Source: Microbacterium sp. SS28 | Lineage (GTDB): Bacteria > Actinomycetota > Actinomycetes > Actinomycetales > Microbacteriaceae | DNA: 64,000 nt | Direction of reading: 5' to 3' | Assembly (NCBI RefSeq): GCF_022761035.1 | Contig: NZ_JAKWJP010000004.1 | Coordinates: forward strand, 1-64,000 | Shown: one piece after another, positions 45,467 through 54,833 of the stretch | Numbering within the stretch: position 1 is the stretch's first letter | How the letters are laid out: each line of letters opens with the position of its first letter | Made by a program: the position numbers and the translations under genes | Notes under the pieces: generated by a model | The model's input: the letters and a program-made list of their open reading frames with translations, nothing else | Databases searched by the model: none | What the model was told of the DNA's origin: nothing

Positions 45467-47149
45467 TCAGCAGGTGACGAGTTCCTCGACCGGCCGACCG
45501 AGTGAGGCTTCGCTCCCGAACAGATTGATTGACGCGACCTGCTTGATGACAATTCCGTCCATCACTGCCGGCGGTACGCATCCCGAGTACGCGAGGTAGA
45601 GCGGGGCGCCGAGGGCGCCCGCCAGCGGCCCACCGGTCAGGGCATCGGCATAGTTCGCGCCTGTTGTCACGAATGCGTGGTCGCTCTGGCCGATGAGCAA
45701 CCCGCTGACGATGCTCGCCGTCTCGTAGCGATCGGCTCCTGCGTATCTCGACACGGCGTCCGCGCCGAATTCACCATTGAGGTCATTCTGCAGCCGACTG
45801 CCGACCGACGGGACGCCCCCGACGATGAACACCCTCGTGACGCCCAGGTCATGCAGAATCGTGCGGGTCCGGTCGTCCAGGCCCGCCTGCCCATCGACAA
45901 GGATGACGGGCGCGTCGTACGCCCCCGCCGCTGGACCCGCGGCGAGCGCGTCCGGGTAGTTGCGGGCTGTAGCTATCAGGGCATGCGTGGCTCCCGCCGA
46001 GCCGAAGGCATCCCGGACGATAAGGTCGGCAGTTGCGTAACGATCAGCACCTCCCAGGCGCAGCACCTCCGCGTCATCCGAAACCAGTCTGCGCACTGTG
46101 GCCTCGACATTCGAGGACACCGAGTTCGCGTCGCCGAGAATGACGACGCGGTGCGGGTCAAGCTCAACGAGGCGATCCGCGACGATCGCAGGAAGGGCGG
46201 ACGGATCGGTTGAGAGGATCACCCCGCCCTGGCGGATCGCAGCTGGGCCGGCGGCAAGTGCATCGGGGAAGTTGTAGGCATTCGTGACGTAGACGACCGT
46301 AGCCCGCTCACCCATGGGAACGATCTGGCGACTGATCTCCACCGCCGTCGCGAACCGATCTGGTCCTGCATGTCGATCGACGTCGAAGTAGCGCGGTCCA
46401 AGGGTCACCTGACCGAGGTCGAAGTGCATCCCAGGCTCGATGACGAAGTCCGTCCGATCCCCGAACAGTCGCGCGTCGAGGTAGTACTCGGCGCCGATCC
46501 CCGACCGCGGGTCAGCCTGGAATTGCGCAGCGTAGGTTCCCGCCGGCAACTGCGGAACATCGACATGGCCTTCCGTGATCGACTGACTGCCATTCAGCGC
46601 CATCTCGTACGATCCGGTGAATTCATCGAGCCGCCACAGGAACGTGTAACCGGCGGCAAGAAGGCTCGACCCGTTGCCGTCCGTCGCCGCGACGTCGGCC
46701 TCCATCGATGCGTAAGCCTGCAGCTCGAGATCGATCCCGACTACCTTCTGCCCCGGCGCCACGTGGATGATGTCCGCGCCGACCGAGTCGACGTCCATCG
46801 CACCGCCCACGAAAGTCGAGGGAGTTCCTTCGACTTCAAGAACGACCTTGTAGTCACCGGGGGCGACGTTGTCGATCGTGTAAGTCCCGTCCGCTCGAAG
46901 CCAGGTGTTGCCGCCGAGGCTCTCCCACTCGCCATGCTCACCCTTTGCCGCGTACAAGTACGCGTTACCCCAGGCAGCCGTCACCGCTCCTTGCGAGCGG
47001 ACTGTCACTGCACCCTCGATCGAGCCTGGCGACTGGAGAGCAGGGGCGTCAGCGGCGTATGCCGCTGGGGCTCGACCTGCGAAACCTGCGAAGGAGGCGA
47101 TGATCACGAGCGCGAAAATGGCAAGAACGGTCCGCGGCACGGCGCTCAC
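45467..47149 (-). CDS. secreted protein with cell-wall-binding repeats (CWB2)
   Basis: 560 residues. Signal peptide at about 1-32 (VLAIFALVIIASFAGFAG). Beta-rich carboxypeptidase-regulatory-like and Ig-like region at ~45-270. Three CWB2 repeats follow from about 280, with the cores DRFATAVEISR, DRYATADLIVRDAF and DRYETASIV. CWB2 repeats bind cell-wall polymers non-covalently. GTG 47149 follows GAAGGGAG. TAGCGT with an upstream TGT forms a likely extended -10. First of three paralogues in tandem. Base composition appears lower in GC than neighbours. Confidence 0.85.
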   Translation of the reverse strand: MSAVPRTVLAIFALVIIASFAGFAGRAPAAYAADAPALQSPGSIEGAVTVRSQGAVTAAWGNAYLYAAKGEHGEWESLGGNTWLRADGTYTIDNVAPGDYKVVLEVEGTPSTFVGGAMDVDSVGADIIHVAPGQKVVGIDLELQAYASMEADVAATDGNGSSLLAAGYTFLWRLDEFTGSYEMALNGSQSITEGHVDVPQLPAGTYAAQFQADPRSGIGAEYYLDARLFGDRTDFVIEPGMHFDLGQVTLGPRYFDVDRHAGPDRFATAVEISRQIVPMGERATVVYVTNAYNFPDALAAGPAAIRQGGVILSTDPSALPAIVADRLVELDPHRVVILGDANSVSSNVEATVRRLVSDDAEVLRLGGADRYATADLIVRDAFGSAGATHALIATARNYPDALAAGPAAGAYDAPVILVDGQAGLDDRTRTILHDLGVTRVFIVGGVPSVGSRLQNDLNGEFGADAVSRYAGADRYETASIVSGLLIGQSDHAFVTTGANYADALTGGPLAGALGAPLYLAYSGCVPPAVMDGIVIKQVASINLFGSEASLGRPVEELVTC

Positions 47150-47295
47150 GCTCCCTTCGCTCCAGTCGGAATGAGAGCGTGGAGTGACGCTAACACGGTC
47201 GTTGAGTCGGGCTGGCGGTCGCAAGACGGCGACCCGCCCGGAGAGGGGGAGGCGCCGGGATCCTCGACCCGATAACCCCACCCTCTCCCTGAATG

Positions 47296-48741
47296 TCAGC
47301 AGGTCGCGAGCGCGTCGATAGCGGGGCTCAGCGACGGGTAGCCGCCGAAGATGAAGATGCCGGCCACTTGCTTGTCCCAGAGGGCATCTGCCGCCGGGTC
47401 GGGGATACAGTCCGCTGACGACAGATAGAGCGGCGCGCCGTACGCGCCGGCAAGAGGCCCACCCGTGAGAGCGTCGGCGAAGTTCGCGCCCGTCGTGAGG
47501 AAGGCAACGTCCGACTCAGCGAAGTAGAAGTCATTGATGAGCGCGGCCGTCTCGTAGCGGTCGGCTCCTGCCAGCCGAGCGACGTGGGCAGAGCCCAGCT
47601 GCGAGCGCAGCTCGGCTTCAAGCTGTGAGTTTACGGAGGGCAGACCCCCGACGATGACGGCATCCACTACACCCAAGTCGTCGAGGAGTGCACGGGTGCG
47701 GTCGTCTAGCCCGCCATGCCCGTTCACGAGGATCACCGGCGCGTCGGCCACACTTACCGCAGGGCCGGCGGCGAGCGCGTCAGGGTAATTGTTCCCGGTG
47801 GCGATCACAGCGTGCGTCGTCCCAGTGGCCAGGAAGGCGTCTCGAACGATGAGGTCCGCCGTCGCGTACCGGGAGTCGCCGCCGAGCCTGTCGACGTCGG
47901 CTGTCGGCAGAAGCTGGCGAATCGTCGCCTCGACGGCACCAGACACCGATTTGGTATCGCCCAGAATGACAACACGTGCAGGGGCGAGCTGGCCGAGGCG
48001 GTCGCTGACGACCTGTGGAAGGTACTGCGGATCCGTGGAGAGGATTGCGCCTCCCGCGCGGATCGCCGCCGGACCGGCGGCCAGCGCGTCGGGGAAGTTG
48101 AAGGCGTTCGTCACGTAGACGACGGGGGCGTGGTCACCGGGACCGTAGAGCTGCTTGCTGATCTCGACTGCCGTCTCGAAACGGTTCGTCCCCGCGAGGC
48201 GCCAGGTGTCGAAGAGGCGCGGGTCGAGGATGACGTCGTCGAGCTTCGTCTCAGCTCCGCCGACGACCACGACGGGCGTGCCTTCGCCGAAATACGGCGA
48301 GTCGTCGTAGTACTCCCAACCGAGTTCCGATGCCGCAGCCGGGCGGAACTGCACGATGTACGTCCCCTCGTCCACCGACGCCTGCCACGAGACTCCATCG
48401 CCGCGCGGGGACCACCGGCTCGGTCCTGGGCTCTCGGGCTGCAGGTAATACAGATCGTCCGCTGCGTTGAGCTTCCAGAGACGGATGTCGACGCTGGATG
48501 GCACGGGAGCAGGCGTCGGCATCCCACCAGCGGTCAGGCGCGTGTATACGGGAACGATGAGGATCCCAGAGGCAGCGGCCACCCGAGAGTTGGTCGTGGG
48601 ACCCGAGTCCGATGCCCCGCGTTCAGGCACGGCTGGAGGATTGGGTGCGGCCGACGCTGCGAGCGGAGCGCTGGCGATGAGGACCGTCGCCGCGGCGAGC
48701 GCGGCGACAGCGGAGATGAGGCGAGTAATCTTCGTATCCAC
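47296..48741 (-). CDS. secreted protein with cell-wall-binding repeats (CWB2)
   Basis: 481 residues. Signal peptide at about 1-32 (LISAVAALAAATVLIASAPLAASA). A single beta-rich domain (about 45-180), then three CWB2 repeats (NRFETAVEISK, SRYATADLIVRDAF, DRYETAALIND). The C-terminus resembles its neighbours (YLSSADCIPD). A GGACA-N3-GTGTACGGT element ends 29 bp upstream of the ATG and is shared with the next paralogue, so it is probably their common promoter. The substrate or partner of the N-terminal domain is unknown. Confidence 0.85.
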   Translation of the reverse strand: MDTKITRLISAVAALAAATVLIASAPLAASAAPNPPAVPERGASDSGPTTNSRVAAASGILIVPVYTRLTAGGMPTPAPVPSSVDIRLWKLNAADDLYYLQPESPGPSRWSPRGDGVSWQASVDEGTYIVQFRPAAASELGWEYYDDSPYFGEGTPVVVVGGAETKLDDVILDPRLFDTWRLAGTNRFETAVEISKQLYGPGDHAPVVYVTNAFNFPDALAAGPAAIRAGGAILSTDPQYLPQVVSDRLGQLAPARVVILGDTKSVSGAVEATIRQLLPTADVDRLGGDSRYATADLIVRDAFLATGTTHAVIATGNNYPDALAAGPAVSVADAPVILVNGHGGLDDRTRALLDDLGVVDAVIVGGLPSVNSQLEAELRSQLGSAHVARLAGADRYETAALINDFYFAESDVAFLTTGANFADALTGGPLAGAYGAPLYLSSADCIPDPAADALWDKQVAGIFIFGGYPSLSPAIDALATC

Positions 48742-48769
48742 TTCAGTCTGGGAGCGGGTATTTCACGGA

Positions 48770-48786
48770 ACCGTACACGAGTGTCC
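48770..48786 (-). promoter_or_regulatory. promoter-like element shared by two CWB2 genes, copy 1
   Basis: Read on the minus strand, GGACA-CTC-GTGTACGGT. The same element with GAG as the centre lies at 51184-51200. In both, TACGGT could be the -10 box. The ATG is 29 bp downstream. Confidence 0.5.
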
Positions 48787-48909
48787 GCTGCTCGCGGAGC
48801 ACCTGTGGATGAGAGGGATTTCGCGATGGTGAGAATGGACGTCTGCAGCATCCTGGAACGATATGTCGGCGTCGCTGAGCAAGCGTCCGGTCAGTTGACG
48901 CGTCCCACG

Positions 48910-51150
48910 TCAGCACGTCCAGAGGTCTTCGACGTCGGCACTGAGCGACGCGGTGCTGCCGTAGAGCTGGATCGCCACCACGTTCTTGAACCACATCGCG
49001 TCGCCCGCACTCGCGGGGATGCAGTCCGGCGTCGAGAGGTAGAGAGGCGCCCCGAACGACCCCGCGAGCGGTCCACCGGTCAGCGCATCGGCGAAGTTCT
49101 GCCCTGTCGTGAGGAACGCATAATCGGAGTCGGCGAAGAAATGGTCATTGATGAGTACCGCGGTCTCGTAGCGGTTAGCACCCGCGAGCCGTGTGACGTT
49201 CGCAGCGCCGAGTTCCGCGACCAACCCGGCCTCGAGCTGCGCACCTACGGAGGGCAGCCCGCCGACGATCACGACGTCAGTGACTCCGAGATCACGGAGC
49301 AATGTGAGCGACGCCCCGTTGAGACCGCTCTTGCCGTCGACGAGGATCACCGGCGCGTCACCCAGCCCGGCCGCCGGACCCGCAGCCAGCGCATCCGGGT
49401 AGTTCCAGCCCGTAGCGATGATGGCATGCGGCGAACCGGTTCCGGCGAACGCGTCACGCACGATGAGTTCCCCTGTCGCGTAACGGCTCGCGCCACCCAA
49501 CCGGTCTATCTGCGCTCCCGGCACCCGCGCCCGCACCGCTTGTTCCACTGCCTTCGACACGGATCTCTCGTCCCCCAGGATCACCACGCGCGAAGGATCG
49601 AGCTCCGAGAGCCGGTCGCCGATCGCGGTCGGCAGGTTGAGCGGATCCGTCGAGAGGATGACCCCGCCCGCGCGAATCGCAGCCGGCCCCGCCGAAAGCG
49701 CATCGGGGAAGTTGAACGCGTTCGTCAGATAGACGACCGGCGCGCGCTGACCCGCCGGGATGACAAGCTTGCTGATTTCGGCCGCGGTCTCAAACCTGTT
49801 CGCACCCGCGATCCGCGACACATCGAAATACCGCTCCTCCAGCACGATGTCCTGGAACTCGACACTCTCCCCCGCCGCGACCACGACATCGATCCGATCA
49901 GCGAAGTAGCGTGCATCCGTGTGCCACTCCGCGCCCAACAAAGGACTGGCGGCATCGGGCTTCGCCCGGATCGCATAGGTCCCGGTTTCAACGATGAGCG
50001 CACCCGTACCGCCGCTGGAATCTGTATGTTTCCGCGAGTAGAAGCCGTAATGGCCGGTGTCGTCCAGCTTCCACAACTCCACGTCCGCGGACGAGGGCAC
50101 GGACGTGCCATTCGCGTCCTTCCGTAGGACGGTTCCCGACAGAAGTCCCCCTTGCTCGATGACCGTCTCACCGACATCGCTGACCTTGCCATCGACGACT
50201 TCGATGGTCGCTGCGAGAGTTGCGTCGCGGGTGCCTGGCCAGTAGATCCGCGGAGTCTTGAAGTCCGGGGAGCTCCCGAAGAACAGCGTGAATGTTCCTT
50301 GGACCGGCGCGACGTACGTGAACCTGCCATTCTCGACGGGAATCCCACCGACATCGGGTATGTCGTCGACGGAGGCCGTCCCGAGTGGGACGAGGTGTGC
50401 AAATCCGCGGAACGGGAGCGGGCCCGTTGGTGTGGACACCGACACGGATCCTTGCACGATTCCCAATGTGGCCAACGTGAAGTCGATCTCTCTTGCAGTG
50501 CCGGGCGCTACGAAGAGCGTTGATGGCGTGTCCGATCCCGGGCCGACCACGAAGTTCTGATAAGTGACTCGCCATCGGTCCCCCGAACCGACGAGCCGGT
50601 AGACCCCGGGCTCCAACTTCGACGAAACGTAAACGCCGGCCACGAGGGTCATGTAGACGGGGTTCAGGGTCTGCGGGTCGGGCGTTTGGCCAACGAGTTC
50701 GATTCCCAGAGATGCAGGTGGGCCGACGGGACCGAACGCATCGAGGAGGTTCACTCGCAGGGACGCGCCGCGCTCCAGCGCTGCATCCTCATGACTCGTT
50801 CCTCCGCCTTTGACGATCGTCAGCTTCGCGGCATCCCTCCGGTAGGAATTTCCCGCGAACTCGCTCAGGATCGGCTCTTGTCCCACGTACATGAACCGGA
50901 CGATGTAGGTGCCTTCCGGCACCTCAGCAAACTTGTATGCACCAGTGCCGTCGGGGGTCGCCTCGCCGATGAGAGCATCGGACAAGTCTCTGAGGTGGAC
51001 GCGCACCGACGCAAGGCTCGCACCTGCCGGCACCGAGACCGACCCGTCGACGACCCCCGTTCCCGTTGCGTAGGCCATCGGCGGCGAGCTGAAGATCGTC
51101 AGCGAAACGAGGAGGACGAGCGTTGTCATGGTGGAGATGAGGCGAGTCAT
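48910..51150 (-). CDS. large secreted protein with cell-wall-binding repeats (CWB2)
   Basis: 746 residues, the largest of the three paralogues. Signal peptide at about 1-28 (TTLVLLVSLTIFSSPPMAYA). Several carboxypeptidase-regulatory-like/Ig-like domains (about 30-460, including repeats of the type VDGSVSVPAGASLASVRVHL). Three CWB2 repeats at the end (NRFETAAEISK, SRYATGELIVRDAF, NRYETAVLINDHFF). ATG 51150 has a GGAGAA site. Wall-associated; possibly a display platform for the beta domains. Confidence 0.85.
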   Translation of the reverse strand: MTRLISTMTTLVLLVSLTIFSSPPMAYATGTGVVDGSVSVPAGASLASVRVHLRDLSDALIGEATPDGTGAYKFAEVPEGTYIVRFMYVGQEPILSEFAGNSYRRDAAKLTIVKGGGTSHEDAALERGASLRVNLLDAFGPVGPPASLGIELVGQTPDPQTLNPVYMTLVAGVYVSSKLEPGVYRLVGSGDRWRVTYQNFVVGPGSDTPSTLFVAPGTAREIDFTLATLGIVQGSVSVSTPTGPLPFRGFAHLVPLGTASVDDIPDVGGIPVENGRFTYVAPVQGTFTLFFGSSPDFKTPRIYWPGTRDATLAATIEVVDGKVSDVGETVIEQGGLLSGTVLRKDANGTSVPSSADVELWKLDDTGHYGFYSRKHTDSSGGTGALIVETGTYAIRAKPDAASPLLGAEWHTDARYFADRIDVVVAAGESVEFQDIVLEERYFDVSRIAGANRFETAAEISKLVIPAGQRAPVVYLTNAFNFPDALSAGPAAIRAGGVILSTDPLNLPTAIGDRLSELDPSRVVILGDERSVSKAVEQAVRARVPGAQIDRLGGASRYATGELIVRDAFAGTGSPHAIIATGWNYPDALAAGPAAGLGDAPVILVDGKSGLNGASLTLLRDLGVTDVVIVGGLPSVGAQLEAGLVAELGAANVTRLAGANRYETAVLINDHFFADSDYAFLTTGQNFADALTGGPLAGSFGAPLYLSTPDCIPASAGDAMWFKNVVAIQLYGSTASLSADVEDLWTC

Positions 51151-51183
51151 CGGGTTCTCCACTTCGTTGTGGTGATGGCGTGG

Positions 51184-51200
51184 ACCGTACACCTCTGTCC
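51184..51200 (-). promoter_or_regulatory. promoter-like element shared by two CWB2 genes, copy 2
   Basis: Read on the minus strand, GGACA-GAG-GTGTACGGT, identical to the copy at 48770-48786 outside the 3-bp centre. It ends 33 bp before the ATG at 51150. Confidence 0.5.
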
Positions 51201-51394
51201 ACCTTGAGGGAAGATCCCCACGCGAAGCGGATATCCGCACCGGGTGGCCTGCATTTTCTGGACCGAGTCCGGGAAATGGGCCCGATGCAACCTGTGTGAC
51301 GCCCCGTTACGCAACTTAACGTCGCTTGACGCTCGGATAGGTCTCCGAAGGCGCCGCTTCTACTCTCGCGGGAGTGGACTCGCTAGAGTCTGCG

Positions 51395-51410
51395 CCCGGG
51401 CATGCCCGGG
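51395..51410 (+). promoter_or_regulatory. 16-bp palindrome before the sulfite reductase start
   Basis: CCCGGGCATGCCCGGG is a perfect palindrome that folds as a 6-bp stem with a CATG loop. It ends 4 nt before the GGAGG ribosome binding site. It could be an operator or a translation-control hairpin for the sulfur operon. I recognise no riboswitch in the leader. Confidence 0.45.
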
Positions 51411-51427
51411 ATGACCGGAGGCCTACC

Positions 51428-53164
51428 GTGAGCATCAGCGACACCGACACGCGTGCAACGCCGCCGCGCCCCGAGGGAGCACGCGCACGTCCGCCCCGCC
51501 CGTCCACGCGCCCCAACGGGCAGTGGAAGATCGACGGCACGACGCCCCTCAACGGCAATGAGGAGTGGAAGCAGGTCGACAACGGCCTGAGCGTCCGCGA
51601 GCGCATCGAGCAGACGTACTCGAAGGGCGGCTTCGCCTCGATCGACCCGACCGACCTGCACGGCCGCTTCCGCGTGTGGGGCCTCTACACGCAGCGCAAG
51701 CCCGGCATCGACGGCGGCCGCACCGCGACCCTCGAGCCGCACGAGCTCGAGGACGAGTACTTCATGCTGCGCGTCCGCATCGACGGCGGGCAACTCACGA
51801 CCGAGCAGCTGCGCGTCGTCGCGGGGATCTCGACCGAGTTCGGCCGCGACACCGCCGACCTGACCGACCGCCAGAACATCCAACTGCACTGGATCCGCGT
51901 CGAAGACATCCCCGAGATCTGGCGCCGCCTTGAGGCCGTCGGCCTCCAGACGACCGAGGCGTGCGGCGACGTCCCGCGCGTCATCCTCGGCTCGCCCGTC
52001 GCGGGCATCGCGGCGGACGAGCTCATCGACCCGACGGCGCAGATCGACGAGATCACCTCGACCTTCATCGGCGACGAGTCGCTCGCGAACCTCCCCCGCA
52101 AGTTCAAGTCGGCCATCACGGGCCACCCCAGCCAGGACGTCGTGCACGAGATCAACGACGTCGCGTTCGTCGCCGTCGACCACCCCGAGCTCGGTGTGGG
52201 CTACGACCTCTGGGTCGGCGGCGGCCTCTCGACGACCCCCGCCCTCGCGGAGCGCCTCGGCGTGTTCGTCTCGCCCGAGCGGGTCGCAGAGGCGTGGCAC
52301 GGAGTGGCGCAGATCTTCCGCGACTACGGCTACCGCCGCCTCCGCAACAAGGCGCGCCTGAAGTTCCTGCTCGCCGAGTGGGGACCCGTGAAGTTCCGCC
52401 AGGTGCTGCAGGACGAGTACCTCGGCTACGCCCTGCCTGACGGCCCCGCTGCACCGAAGCCCAAGACGCACGGTGACCACGTCGGCGTCCACAAGCAGAA
52501 GGACGGCCGCTTCTACATCGGCGCGACGCCCATCGTCGGGCGCATCTCGGGTCCGAGCCTCGCGAAGCTCGCCGACCTCATCGAGGCGCACGGCTCGACG
52601 CGCCTGCGCACGACGCCGCACCAGAAGGTCGTCATCCTCGACATCCCCGAGGACCGCGTCGAGTCGCTCGTCGCAGGCCTCGACGAGCTGGGCCTCCAGG
52701 CCCGCCCGAGCCTCATCCGCCGCGGCACGATCGCGTGCACGGGCATCGAGTTCTGCAAGCTCGCCATCGTCGAGACGAAGGCCTACGCGACGGCGGCCGT
52801 GCTCGACCTCGAGAAGCGTCTCGAGAAGTTCGACCTGCCGCACCCGATCGCGCTGCACGTCAACGGCTGCCCCAACTCGTGCGCCCGCATCCAGACCGCC
52901 GACATCGGCCTCAAGGGTCAGCTCGTCACGATCGACGGCGAGCAGGTCCCTGGCTACCAGGTGCACCTCGGCGGCGGCCTCGCGAGCGCCGACCGCGACG
53001 AGGCGGGCCTCGGCCGCACCGTGCGCGGCCTCAAGGTCGCGGCGGACGGCATCGCCGACTACACCGAGCGCGTCGTGAAGCGATTCCTCGCCGAGCGCGA
53101 CGTCGCGGCGGACGAGACCTTCGCCGAATGGGCCCACCGCGCCGACGAGGAGGCCCTCCAGTGA
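51428..53164 (+). CDS. sir: ferredoxin-dependent sulfite reductase (siroheme, 4Fe-4S)
   Basis: 578 residues. Two ferredoxin-like plus siroheme-domain halves. The cluster/siroheme ligands are CTGIEFC and NGCPNSC near 438-485. It reduces sulfite to sulfide with six electrons. The operon also encodes ferredoxin and its reductase, which are the likely donors. GTG 51428 follows CCGGAGG. An in-frame ATG at 51374 lies before the palindrome and lacks a site. It could in principle act on nitrite, but the sulfate genes that follow favour sulfite. Confidence 0.9.
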   Translation: MSISDTDTRATPPRPEGARARPPRPSTRPNGQWKIDGTTPLNGNEEWKQVDNGLSVRERIEQTYSKGGFASIDPTDLHGRFRVWGLYTQRKPGIDGGRTATLEPHELEDEYFMLRVRIDGGQLTTEQLRVVAGISTEFGRDTADLTDRQNIQLHWIRVEDIPEIWRRLEAVGLQTTEACGDVPRVILGSPVAGIAADELIDPTAQIDEITSTFIGDESLANLPRKFKSAITGHPSQDVVHEINDVAFVAVDHPELGVGYDLWVGGGLSTTPALAERLGVFVSPERVAEAWHGVAQIFRDYGYRRLRNKARLKFLLAEWGPVKFRQVLQDEYLGYALPDGPAAPKPKTHGDHVGVHKQKDGRFYIGATPIVGRISGPSLAKLADLIEAHGSTRLRTTPHQKVVILDIPEDRVESLVAGLDELGLQARPSLIRRGTIACTGIEFCKLAIVETKAYATAAVLDLEKRLEKFDLPHPIALHVNGCPNSCARIQTADIGLKGQLVTIDGEQVPGYQVHLGGGLASADRDEAGLGRTVRGLKVAADGIADYTERVVKRFLAERDVAADETFAEWAHRADEEALQ

Positions 53165-53904
53165 CCGTTTCACTCGCCCCTCGCGTCGCCGTCAAGCGCT
53201 CGCACGAAGAGCTCGCGGCCCTCGCCGAGCAGGGAAACCTCGAACTCGGCAGCCTGACCGACCACGAGGCATCCGCTGCCGAGGTCGTCGCGTGGGTCGC
53301 CCGCAATTTCGGGACGGATGCCGCAGCCGTCGCCTGCTCGATGGCCGACGCCGCTCTGCCGCACCTCGTCGCCGAGCAGCTCGCCGGCGTCGACGTGCTC
53401 TTCCTCGACACGGGCTACCACTTCACCGAGACGTACGCGACGCGCGACGAGGTGCAGCGCGCGCTCGACGTGCGGATCGTCGACATCACGCCCGACCAGA
53501 CCGTCGCCGAGCAGGACGCCGAGTTCGGCGCCAAGCTCTTCGAGCGCGACCCGGGCCTGTGCTGCGCGCGCCGCAAGGTCGCGCCCCTGCAGGAGGCGCT
53601 CGGAGGCTACGAGGTGTGGTTCACCGGTGTGCGCCGCGACGAGGCGCCCACCCGCACCAACACGCCGCTCGTGACGTGGGACGAGCGCAACGGACTCGTC
53701 AAGGTGAACCCCGTCGCGGCGTGGAGCTTCGACGACGTGCTCGCCTACGCGACAGCGCACAAGGCTCCCGTCAACCTGCTCGTCGGGTTCGGCTACCCCT
53801 CGATCGGCTGCGAGCCGTGCACGAAGCCCGTCGCACCGGGCGAAGACCCTCGGTCGGGCCGCTGGGCCGGCCTCTCGAAGACGGAATGCGGGCTCCACGA
53901 ATGA
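53161..53904 (+). CDS. cysH: APS reductase (assimilatory, 4Fe-4S type)
   Basis: 247 residues. PP-loop fold: ACSMADAALPHL, then DTGYHFTET and TGVRRDEAPTR. Both Cys pairs of the iron-sulfur type are present (CC in PGLCCARRK, and CEPC near 217), as is the catalytic KTECGLHE tail. The cluster form reduces APS rather than PAPS, consistent with the absence of an APS-kinase gene in the operon. GTG start overlaps the sir stop (GTGA). Confidence 0.9.
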   Translation: MTVSLAPRVAVKRSHEELAALAEQGNLELGSLTDHEASAAEVVAWVARNFGTDAAAVACSMADAALPHLVAEQLAGVDVLFLDTGYHFTETYATRDEVQRALDVRIVDITPDQTVAEQDAEFGAKLFERDPGLCCARRKVAPLQEALGGYEVWFTGVRRDEAPTRTNTPLVTWDERNGLVKVNPVAAWSFDDVLAYATAHKAPVNLLVGFGYPSIGCEPCTKPVAPGEDPRSGRWAGLSKTECGLHE

Positions 53905-54833
53905 CCGACACCGACACGACGACCGCGACCACGGCGCCCGCGCGTCTGGGCACGCTCGATCTGCTCGAGGCCGAGGCCATCCACATCATCCGCGAGGTCG
54001 TCGCGGAGTTCGAGCGGCCCGTCCTGCTCTTCTCGGGCGGCAAGGACTCCGTCGTCGTGCTCCACCTCGCGACGAAGGCGTTCTTCCCGGGCAAGGTGCC
54101 CTTCCCCGTGCTGCACGTCGACACGGGGCACAACTTCCCCGAGGTCATCGCGTTCCGCGACGAGACGGTCGAGCGCCTCGGCATCCGTCTCGAAGTCGCC
54201 CGCGTGCAGGACTACATCGACGACGGCCGCCTGCAGGAGCGCGCGGACGGCACGCGCAACCCGCTGCAGACGCTCCCGCTTCTCGACGCGATCGCGGCGG
54301 GCAAGCACGACGCCGTGGTCGGCGGCGCACGCCGCGACGAGGACAAGGCCCGCGCCAAGGAGCGCATCATCTCGCTGCGCGACGAGTTCGGGCAGTGGGA
54401 TCCGCGCAACCAGCGCCCCGAGCTGTGGAGCCTGTACAACGGCCGCCACACGCCGGGTCAGCACGTGCGCGCCTTCCCCATCTCGAACTGGACCGAGCTC
54501 GACATCTGGCGCTACATCGAGCGCGAGCAGATCCCGCTTCCTCCCCTCTACTTCGCGCACGAGCGCGAGGTCTACGCCCGCGACGGCATGTGGCGCGCCG
54601 TGGGCGAGGTCTCGCCCCCGCGGCCCGACGAGACGATCGAACTGCGCACCGTCCGCTACCGGACGGTCGGCGACATGAGCTGCACGGGTGCTGTCGAGTC
54701 GGATGCCGCGGACGTGGCATCCATCGTCTCCGAGGTGGCGCGCACGACGCTCACCGAGCGCGGCGCGACGCGAGCCGACGACCGGCTCTCGGAGGCCGCC
54801 ATGGAGGACCGCAAGAAGGACGGGTACTTCTGA
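53901..54833 (+). CDS. cysD: sulfate adenylyltransferase subunit 2 (CysD)
   Basis: 310 residues. PP-loop SGGKDSVVVLHLA near 46-58 binds ATP. HVDTGHNFPE, GGARRDEDKARAKERI and a RRxKDGYF-like end (DRKKDGYF) are family features. It forms ATP sulfurylase with CysN, making APS from sulfate. ATG overlaps the cysH stop (ATGA); its stop overlaps the cysN start (TGATG). Confidence 0.95.
   Translation: MTDTDTTTATTAPARLGTLDLLEAEAIHIIREVVAEFERPVLLFSGGKDSVVVLHLATKAFFPGKVPFPVLHVDTGHNFPEVIAFRDETVERLGIRLEVARVQDYIDDGRLQERADGTRNPLQTLPLLDAIAAGKHDAVVGGARRDEDKARAKERIISLRDEFGQWDPRNQRPELWSLYNGRHTPGQHVRAFPISNWTELDIWRYIEREQIPLPPLYFAHEREVYARDGMWRAVGEVSPPRPDETIELRTVRYRTVGDMSCTGAVESDAADVASIVSEVARTTLTERGATRADDRLSEAAMEDRKKDGYF

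Noticed and set aside
47716..50127. 803-codon plus-strand frame
   Set aside because: It crosses antisense through two CWB2 genes with clear signal peptides and repeats; no domain is seen.
51151..51427. SAM or other sulfur riboswitch before sir
   Set aside because: No recognisable conserved core; only a 16-bp palindrome is visible.
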